Shown one piece after another: positions 27,001 through 37,900 of a DNA stretch of 64,000 bases (its first letter is position 1; each line of letters opens with the position of its first letter). The DNA comes from Alviniconcha marisindica (Eukaryota; Mollusca; Gastropoda; Provannidae): assembly GCA_018857735.1 (NCBI GenBank), contig JABMCL010000934.1, positions 144,001 through 208,000 of the forward strand. Reading direction: 5' to 3'. The position numbers were made by a program, and so were the translations under genes. Below the pieces are notes generated by a model. That model saw only the letters and a program-made list of their open reading frames with translations. It made no database searches and had not been told where the DNA came from.

Positions 27001-29128
27001 ACAGTACTGACATGATCTGCTGTCTTCAATCTCTGCAAACAGGCACTATTCGTATGGAACAGTACTGACATGATCTGCTGTCTTCAATCTCTGCAAACAG
27101 GCACTATTCGTATGGAACAGTACTGACATGATCTGCTGTCTTTTCCCTCTCTGCAAACAGGCACTATTCGTATGGAACAGTACTGACATGATCTGCTGTC
27201 TTCAATCTCTGCAAACAGGCACTATTCGTATGGAACAGTACTGCCATGATCTGCTGTCTTCAATCTCTGCAAATGGGCATTATTCGTATGGAACAGTACT
27301 AACGTGATCTGCTGTTTTCCATCTCTGCAAACAGGCACTATTCCTATGGAACAGCACTAACGTGATCTGCTGTCTTCAATCTCTACAAACAGGCACTATT
27401 CCTATGGAACAGGACTAACATGATCTGCTGTCTTCAATCTCTGCAAACAGGCACTATTCATATGGAACAGTACTGACATGATCTGCTGTCTTCCATCTCT
27501 GCAAATAGGCACTATTCCTATGAAACAGTACTGACATGATCTGCTGTCTTCAATCTCTGCAAACAGGCACTATTCGTATGGAACAGTACTGACATGATCT
27601 GCTGTCTTCAATCTCTGCAAACAGGCACTATTCCTATGGAACAGTACTAGCATGATCTGCTGTTTTCCATCTCTGCAATCAGTCAGTATTGACAGGGAAC
27701 TGGTACTGTTACTACTAACCTGATCAATGCGGTCTTTCATTTCGGACTGCAGGGTGGCAATGGCTCTCTTGGCAGCCCCATCATGGGCAGTCAGTTTGTC
27801 TTTCAGCTGTCGGATCTCCCCCTGCTGTTGGTTGAGTGTGAACTCCAGCTGAAGAGAAGCAAAACATCAAGACAGTTAACAACAGCCAGTCTTAACTCTT
27901 TACCTACTTGGTACACATCCACCCACTAGCCATTTCCTTGAAAATGTAGCACTGACTGACAAACATCCAAGGTGACATGAAGTGTAATGCTGCAAAACTC
28001 TATGACTGACGGTATAAGTGAAGTGGTACTGCTACAAAACTGCAAACAATGGTCTAAGTGTAATGCTGCAAAACTCTATGACTGACGGTATAAGTGAAGT
28101 GGTACTGCTACAAAACTCTGCAAACAATGGTCTAGGTGAAGTGTAATGCTGCAAAACTCTATGACTGATGGTACAAGTGAAGTGGTATTGCCACAAAACG
28201 CTGCAAGTAATGGTCTAAGTGAAGTGGTAATGCTGCAAAAAAACTCTGACTGATGGACTAAGTGAAGTGGTATTGCTACAAAACTCTGCAAACAACAGTT
28301 TAAATGAAGTGGCAATGCAACAAAACTCTATGACTGAAGGACTAAGTGGAGTGGTATAGCTACAAAACTATGCAAACAATGGTCTACATGAAGAAGTAGT
28401 GCTACAAAACCCTGTGACTTATGGTCTAAGCAAAGTGGGAACACTACAACTCTCTGTGACTGATGGTCTAAGTGAAGACAGCGGTATTATTATAAATCCC
28501 TGACTTATGGCATAGGTGAAGACAGTGGTACTGCTACAAAACCCTGTGACCAACTGTCTAAGAAAAGTGGTATCACTACAAATCTATGTAACTGATGGTC
28601 GAAGTGGTATCACTACAAATCTATGAGACTGATGGTCTAAGTTCTTCTTCTTTTCTTTTTCTTTTTTCTGTTTTGTTTTTTACAAAGCTTTGTGAGTGAT
28701 AGTCTAAGCAAAACAATACTGCTACAAAACTCTGTGACCAGTAGTCCAAAGAAGTGGTGCTGCTACAAAACCATGACTGATGGTCAAAGTGAAGCAGTAT
28801 TGCTACAAAACCATGACTGATGGTCAAAGTGAAGCAGTATTGCTACAAAACCATGACTGATGATCAACGTGAAGCAGTATTGCTACAAAACCATGACTGA
28901 TGGTCAAAGTGAAGCAGTATTGCTACAAAACCATGACTGATGGTCAAAGTGAAGCAGTATTGCTACAAAACCATGACTGATGGTCAAAGTGAAGCAGTAT
29001 TGCTACAAAACAGTGCCACGTTTTCTGTTCTGTGCTGCTGTCTTCACCCATCTGGTCTCTGTTTGCCGCCTGTTTTAAGCTATGTAAACTAGGCTTTGTA
29101 TAGTCACAATGCTCATGTGTGTGGGTGC

Positions 29129-29175
<47 letters not shown>

Positions 29176-32100
29176 GTGTGTGTGTGTGTGTGTGTGTGCA
29201 TATGTGTGTGTTTGCACATGTGTGTATGCACTTAGAATAGTCTTTATTGACTGCACTTTACAAATACTTTATTTGTTATTATAAAATGCTGTGGCTGGTG
29301 GTCTAAGTGAAGTAATATTGCTACAAAACTCTGTGAATGATCGTCTATGTGAAGCAACACTGATATTGTTGATACAATTCTTTTTATTGATGGTCCAAGT
29401 GAAGCAACCCTTCTACTGCTGACAAAACTCTGCAGTGATCTACATGAAGCAACCTCAATATTGTCACAAAACTCTGACTGGTGGTCTTAGTGAAGCAACC
29501 TGATAATATTGTCATAAAACTATAACCACCCCCCACCCCACCCCCAAACACACACACAACTGTTTCAATGGTCTCAAATGCAACAAACTTAAATCTCCAA
29601 TTAAGTGGAGTAACTCGGAATTTCAAAAAAGATCAACATGCCATTTTCTGACTTTATTTGAAGCCTGCAGGGTGGGTGAGTGAGTGAGTGAGTATGTGAG
29701 TGGGGTGGGGGTGGGGGGGTGCTAATGCAATAAAGCACACTACTGGTAGCACCCTATCAGTGTGTGGCCTCTTCTGAACCCACAGACTGCCCTACCAGTG
29801 ATGCTGCAGTCTCACTAAGCCTCTTCTGAACCCACAGACTGCCCTACCAGTGATGCTGCAGTCTCACTAAGCCTCTTCTGAACCCAAAGACTGCTCTACC
29901 AATGATGTTGCTGTCTCACTAAGCTTAGTTCTGAACCCACCAGTCTCACTAAGCTTCTACTGAACCCACAGACTGCCCTACCAGTGTTGCTGCAGTCTCA
30001 CTAAGCTTCTTCTGAACCCACAGACTGCCCTACCAGTGTTGCTGCAGTCTCACTAAGCCTTTTTCTGAACCCACAGACTGCCCTACCAGTGTTGCTGAGT
30101 ACTAAACTCTTTTGAACCCACAGACTGCCCTACCAGTGTTGCTGCAGTCTCACTAAGCTTCTTCTGAACCCACAGACTGCCCTACCAGTGTTGCTGCAGT
30201 CTCACTAAGCCTCTTCTGAACCCACAGACTGCCCTACCAGTGTTGCTGCAGTCTCACTAAGCTTCTTCTGAACCATGTGACATGCATTCAGATTTGACTT
30301 TAGTAGCTAGCTACTCTGGAGGTTGTCCATGGAGAGTTGGGGAGTGGGGATAGCTCAATGGTTAGAGTGCTGGACTCATGATTGAAAGGTCATGGGTTTG
30401 AGTTACTGCAGGAGCAGAGGGAGAATTTTCTTCTCCAGGGTTAAAGGGCCCCTGAACACTGATTTTAAGTCATAAATATTACTTACATTGTCCCATATAA
30501 ATAAAGTTTAACATACACACTGTTCGTTTAATAGATTGACATTTTCCTGAGGTACGTAAAAGTATTGATTTGAATGAAAACAAACACAACGCTTCGAGCA
30601 GCTGCGTCGTCTGCAGCTGAAAATCCCGGGTTTTGGTCATGTGACCTCCGTGACGTCATGACAAGACAACTGACCCGCATGGCTCAGTAATGACTTGAAC
30701 AAAATGGAATTGAAAGTAGTCTGGCAAATCAGTTTTAAAGCATGCTGAGCGAGTGTGCTGCAGTTGGTTGCAGTGAAAAGTTTACATGCTTTTCCTTAAA
30801 AAAACAACCCAAAAACCAATGAAGCCAGAAAACGGCAGTGGCAAATGGCAATGAATCAATGGGACCTAACCACAAAGAAGTGGGAACCAAAACACCATGA
30901 TGTGCTCTGCTCAAAGCATTTTGAAAAAATGCTTCACAGATCGCACCCTGCTGAGCATTCAGTTTGGGCTCAAATACATGTCCACAGGGTAACTGACTTT
31001 GAAAAATTTCCAGTTCGAATCTCCAAGGATGAAGCTCCGACGCCATTGCCAGTAGTTGGGCCTTTGTTTATTTCCCCCTTGTCATTCCATCTTTCTCGAG
31101 CCTTGTTAGGTGCGTGGCATTTTGGTCTTTTTCATTGTGTTTACTCTAGCTTTAATAACAGGCTAGACCTCATTAGGGAGCCTGCCTTTTATTGGGTGTT
31201 TTATTTTATTTTCCCAATTTATCTGTGTTTGTTTCATTATACGTAAAGATGAAGAAGTTTTGTTCATTCTAGTTCAATAGACTAGTGATTTCGTAGCCTC
31301 CCTGGGTTAGGGTTTGGGGTTGGGCTAGTGACCGGTTCTTGCCATTGAGACCGGTTCTTGGCTTTTTTTCTCTCTTTGCTTTCCCTTTTATTTCTCAGGT
31401 TATAGCGTTCATTTACGATGTACAAGTGAGCATCTGCTACCCCGCAGTGTTGTTGTCACTGCTAAGTGGGTTGTATTGTGTACATGGATTACGTGTTTCC
31501 AGCCTTTGTCACGTTGCTCGCTGACATTTCCTGCCTCCTCTTTCTTTTCAGAAAGTGTTTGTTTGTTGCTGTTGTCGTTGTTTTGTTTTCTCTCTCTTCT
31601 CTTCCACCGTACGTCTTTCGTTTTTATCTTTGGCTTATTGGCCAATCGTACCCACTGTTAGCTTGCCTGATTAGGGCAGCCATTTTGAATTTCTCTTTTC
31701 ATCTGCATTTGTTTACATCCCGATGCTATGTCATCGGTAGTCCTGATTGTGATTTGCTTTATCAGTCTGCAGGCATTGTGTTTCTAGATGGAGGCCGGGT
31801 TAGTGAGGGGTTAGTTATGGTTAGTCTGGCTTTCCATCTGTTTGTCATTGGCACAGTTATTTTTGCTTCTGTGCTCTTATGTCAAGTTAAGTCAAGTCAA
31901 GAACTTCTTTATTCCTTCAAAGGAAAATGTGGTGCTGCACATAAAGCCACGAAGACAGTGTACATATGTAAAAGAGTAACACTTAAGAAGTACACAACAA
32001 CATGTAGTATCGCACACATCACAATATACAATTAACACAAGCATAACCACCACTATTCTCATGACACTTCTTTGTCACTCGAATTCTCCCAATCGATGCC

Positions 32101-34926
32101 AAAATTCATATCTGCAACTGGCTCGTACTGGAATGGCCGTATTCCAGTTGCCATTTTCAACTTTTCCCGCAAATTTATCCGGAGTTTTGTGCACTGAAAC
32201 TGTAGAAGCAACAATCCCAATGGCAGTTGAGTCTTATCGTGACGTCACGATTAGCAATTGACTTTACGGCTCCAAGTAAACTATCGGCCAAAACACGCCC
32301 GATCACGCGGCTACAGCGGTTATTTCCCTTGCCCATTCTGCCGTGACATACTGGTCTTGTTTTGTGATTCGTAAGCATTTAAGACACTTGAAAAATATGA
32401 AATTATTACTGAGGCATGGGATATATACCTGTATTTACTGTGTGAAAATATTTAGTCAATGGAATATACCAAAGAGGAGATCTGAAGCTAAAATCGGTCA
32501 AAATCAGTGTTCAGGGGCCCTTTAACTTTCTGTGCTGACTCTTATTTTAGTATCCCTTCCACCCCTGCACTACCGCAGTAGCATATATGAAAGGTCCTAG
32601 TCATTCCGCCAAAAGTGCAGATGGCAGGTTACAGCTAAACACACAGGCACCTTACCTATGCGGCTTTGCATGAGGTGACATGGTGCATGGTTGTATGGTG
32701 TACAGAGAATGCACTGAGACAGCAGCAATTTCATGTGGCACCAGCCAGGTGAGAGCTGAAGTACATCACCAGGGTGGATATTATCAAATGAGCTATAAAA
32801 AGCTAGTCACTCAAGTAGAATCACATTCAAGTGACGTGAGTCTGCCAGAGAGAGGAGAACAGCAATATAAAAAAGCAGTCAACATAAACATAAAAACAAA
32901 TCTGTCTGCTCAGTGTTTGATCCAGAAAATGCTCAGTTTGTTGAGGAACTGGAACAAAGAAACCTAGAACTATTCCCAGCCACATTTATTGAACATTTTG
33001 TGAGGCACTGTTTACTAAAACTGTAACTGTCTTTTTTGTACGTTGTCCCTCTTCCCAAAATGGCTGCCAAGCTGTTGTCATGGCATTTCCTATATTTGTT
33101 TCTTCCCAAAATGGCTGCCAAGCTGTTGTCATGGCATTTCCTATATTTGTTTCTTCCCAAAATGGCTGCCAAGCTGTTGTCATGGCATTTCCTATATTTG
33201 TTTCTTCCCAAAATGGCTGCCAAGCTGTTGTCATGGCATTTCCTATATTTGTTTCTTCCCAAAATGGCTGCCAAGCTGTTGTCATGGCATTTCCTATATT
33301 TGTTTCTTCCCAAAATGGCTGCCAAGCTGTTGTCATGGCATTTCCTATATTTGTTTCTTCCCAAAATGGCTGCCAAGCTGTTGTCATGGCATTTCCTATA
33401 TTTGTTTCTTCCCAAAATGGCTGCCAAGCTGTTGTCATGGCATTTCCTATATTTGTTTCTTCCCAAAATGGCTGCCAAGCTGTTGTCATGGCATTTCCTA
33501 TATTTGTTTCTTCCCAAAATGGCTGCCAAGCTGTTGTCATGGCATTTCCTATATTTGTTTCTTCCCAAAATGGCTGCCAAGCTGTTGTCATGGCATTTCC
33601 TATATTTGTTTCTTCCCAAAATGGCTGCCAAGCTGTTGTCATGGCATTTCCTATATTTGTTTCTTCCCAAAACGGCTGCCAAGCTGTTGTCATGGCATTT
33701 CCTATATTTGTTTCTTCCCAAAACGGCTGCCAAGCTGTTGTCATGGCATTTCCTATATTTGTTTCTTCCCAAAATGGCTGCCAAGCTGTTGTCATGGCAT
33801 TTCCTATATTTGTTTCTTCCCAAAATGGCTGCCAAGCTGTTGTCATGGCATTTCCTATATTTGTTTCTTCCCAAAATGGCTGCCAAGCTGTTGTCATGGC
33901 ATTTCCTATATTTGTTTCTTCCCAAAATGGCTGCCAAGCTGTTGTCATGGCATTTCCTATATTTGTTTCTTCCCAAAATGGCTGCCAAGCTGTTGTCATG
34001 GCATTTCCTATATTTGTTACATGTATTATAACTCATCACATCTTTAATATAAATAATAAGCCACATAGTTGAAACTAATATTTGGAAAAACCTTTAATCT
34101 TATCCTGTTGATGTGCACAAAACTGTACTGACATCATCAGCCATGTGGTTGTTTGATGTGATTAAAAATGTGATGTTGTCAACTGTGCCCTAAAAGATGG
34201 TGCATAAAGCTGAGCAACTTTGTTTTTATGTGTGTACATGGATGAAACTGGCAGATGACTGAATGAAAATCTATGGTGGTATGATAGATGTGTATGGAGC
34301 GAACTGTGTTTCACATTATACTGTTTGTAGATAGAAAAGTCAGCTCTGAAGCTGGTCATTATCCTGGCTGTCCACTTTCAGCATGGATGAGAAAAATGTG
34401 CTTTTTGTGAAGCAGCATACTGAAGTAAGATCCACATACAACAATTTGAAATATCGAAAAAACGTGATGTCTGAACTTGCACAGCTGAAAAAAACGTGCG
34501 GTTACTGTAACCCGAGATCAAGAAAAACTACGGCACCGATCTCCAAACAGGTGGCAAAAGGAACAGAATTGAATGTTCAAAGGACTTGCTCAAACTCAAA
34601 GTCAAAATGTTTGAAGCAGTCAGACCCAAATGCCTTCATGACATCATTACATGTGGTGAATCCAAGCTGTACTTTTATGGCACCCCTACTACATGATCCA
34701 ATCAGATGTGGGTAGCAGCTGACAGGAAGAGACAAGTGTAATGCCAATGGCATAGTCCTATTTCATGTTCAGCCTCTGCTCCCTTACTGCCCAATGCTCC
34801 CACCCCAACACATGATAAACAACCCTCACTCCTGATAGCAGCTCCAGACAACCATTAGTGTGGTCAGTAGTGACAAAGCCCTAAGGCTGTCCCCTTCTTC
34901 CCCCTTCCCTCTATTTATTGATATAT

Positions 34927-34996
<70 letters not shown>

Positions 34997-37900
34997 CAGA
35001 AGCAGCTGTTATCCATATTTTTCAACACACAGGGTCCAGGGCAACACTCATTGCAATGCACTGGGTTAAAATTGTTCTACTGGAAGTGATCAAATCAATG
35101 CATCAGCAGAACCTAACCACTAGACCCTTCCCCTCTGAGTCCTAAATTGTGTCCATGGGGTTTTGGTTGCTCCCCCTCATCAAAGAGATGTTTGTGTATT
35201 CAGGACCCTACAAAAGCAGTAATTTCACAGAACTTTCCATGCACCGTTTCCAACCAAATATCAAAATGACTTTAAATCTTGATGCAGACAACTGGAACTG
35301 TTGTCCAAAGCAGAGTACTCTGAAGGAATGAGAAATGTTGTATGTAGAACGGACCGCTGCTTCCTGTCTTAGTAATAATAATGTACATTTATCATGTGCT
35401 CATCAACACCATAAGTGCTCACATGATACATAATAATCTAAATACAATAATCTATATACACATAGAGCACAGTCCTACCAAAACAATTTACACAAAGTAT
35501 TATATAACAGAAACAGACACACACACACACAATGTCTGTAGCAGAAACTGGGTATTGATATTAGTTGGGGTGGAAATACTGTGAGAAGAGGAAGGTTTTC
35601 GGTTTGGCTTTTTTAAAGATGACAGGGTTGAGCAGTGTCTATGGTCTTGTGGGAGTGAATTCCAAATGTGGGGTTCAAAGCAAGAGAAAATGCAAAAGCC
35701 ATGAGCCTTGCGTTTGTATTGCTGGATTTTCAGCACGCGGGCGTCAGAAGAACAGCATAGTGTACGAGACGGAGTGTAGACATGTAGCAGTTCAGAGAGG
35801 TAAGCAGTACCAGAACCACTTATAGCACTGAAACACATACAAGCGACTTTATACTTAATATGTTCTGAAATGGGAAGCCAGTGCAGTGTTTCCAGGAGAG
35901 GTGTTGAGTGGTGGTGGAGGGGTGCCAAGAGAACAAGTCTTGCAGCAAAGTTTTGAATTTTCTGGAGAGGTTGGATGACAGAATTAGGTCTTACTGTCTA
36001 CCCACGAGGAGACAGTTGCAGTAGTCAAGCTGTGAGAGGATATATATTATACAGGAAGTAACAAGAGTTTTGGCTGCATCTTCAGTGAGAAACCTGTGGA
36101 CTGAACGAATGCGTTTGAGCTTGAAATAAGCAGCTTGACAGAGGTTTATGACTTGCATGCTTCTTCATGGACAGGTTTGAGTTGAGAACAAATCCAAGGT
36201 TCCTGGCAGAATCAGAGAAGGGGATGTTGTGAGAGCCAAGAGTAATCGAGTCAGGGAGGGAAATGGTGGATTGTTTCAAGGAAGATGAAAAGGGAAAGAG
36301 AATAGCTTCTGTCTTCTTGTTGTTCAGTTTGGGCTGATTTTTGATCATCCATGTTTTTATGTCATCTGTACATGCACTGACCTGTGGTCATCATTTAATC
36401 AGGTTAATGAACAGCCCTTGTATCAAGCATCAACTCATGTAAAAGTTCCTGATTTTCCTTCATTTCGCTGTGGCAGCATCAGGCCCAGTAACAGACTTTA
36501 CACTGCAGCTGCTGGCTAAAGTTCATCATGCCTCAAAAAACAAACAAAATCACAAAAATGGGCACACAGTCTATGGCTTTACCTCTTTAATTTGTGGTAA
36601 ATAGAGATCATCAGGATTTCGTTCTTTCATTGCTGTCAACTCTGCTTTCAGCTTATCACGTTCAGACATCACTTCTTGGGACACCTGCCTCTGTCGACTC
36701 TTTTCATCTTGTAACCTGTATGCACATAACCAGGATTAAGGAGTGAAGAGATCAAAAAAGTGTCACAAAAATCTACACACATAATAAAACATGGTAACAT
36801 ACTGCTTATAAATCTCTATGGCCTTACTCTTATAGGTACAGGCATGGGAACTGATCCAAAAGAAAAACTCTGAAATCTAGGGGGGACCCCCTGCTGCCTC
36901 CCTCTTCCCCCCAACCCCACCCCACCCAGAAAACATGTACCTCCAAAGATCAAAATCTATGCAATCTGGACATGAAAACAAAATAACCAAAAGCAGATCA
37001 GCGTCCTAATTCCACATCTCATTTTTCACCACTGAACTGTTGTTTTGTGGATTGAAAAAGGGGATTACCCTGAAAATTCGCATTTGGTGTTTTGTCCTAA
37101 TAAATAGCATTCCTTTAACCTGTCGAGTGTTTGGAGCTTCTATTTTTTTTTTTTAATAATGCCATATTGGTTCTACCTTTGATGGCTTTGTATCAGATAA
37201 GACAGACTGAAAGAGAATGACAGACAGACATGGAGACATGACAGAAACCAAAAGAGATGGAGACAGAAACAAAGAGACTTGCAGTTTGCACAAAAAGAGC
37301 TCATTCTCCTGCAAGTTGTACACATCATTTTCAGCATGCAATTTACCTGTGGATTTCCCTTTCTCGTTGCAGCAATGTTTCCTGAAGTTGGAGCAACTGT
37401 TCTTCAAACTGTTTACACAATTCACTGTTCTGGGGGTCAACCTCCTTGAGTCCATTGAGGGACAAACGTACAGGCACACCCTGCAAGTCTGTGTCCTGCT
37501 GGCTGGGTGAACATGGTAAATGAAGCTCTGCATCTAGCTCTGTCAAGAGATCTTCATCCTCCGAGTCATCATTGAGCAATGATGGTTTCAACAGTGGACT
37601 TCTCCCACCTGACGCAACCAGCATGCCTCTGCTGGCAGGTGGTGGCTGAGCTGATGTGCTCCTTGACATGGCCACTGTGTCATCACATTCACTGGAGATA
37701 TCACAAGAACCTTCCCCCTGCTTATCTACACTCTCAGCTTCACAAGATTTAATATGGTGTGTTGATGAAGAACTGAGGGATGCCACACCTCCTGGCTGTG
37801 CACTCTGATGTGACTGTGAAGGATATGCCTGAGGTGACAAAGAAGCACCGTCTTTGCTAAAAGGGGCTGCTTGACTACTGTGCGATGATGAAGAGTATAG

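Noticed and set aside
28944..29231. His/Thr-repeat proteins over CA/TG tracts here and at 20921-21225, 57.2 and 61.8 kb
   Set aside because: Dinucleotide microsatellites translated; part of LINE 3'UTRs.
31466..32035. 189-codon hydrophobic plus-strand frame
   Set aside because: Lies inside the Kolobok-like element, is biased by T-rich sequence, and shows no transposase or membrane-protein family motif I can name.
32933..34072. Open frames of over 330 codons on both strands
   Set aside because: 51-bp array, a multiple of three, with identical units; the same openness appears in several frames and both strands.
34383..34715. 110-codon plus-strand frame with several Cys
   Set aside because: No recognisable domain, no splice signals, inside intron 3 antisense to the gene.
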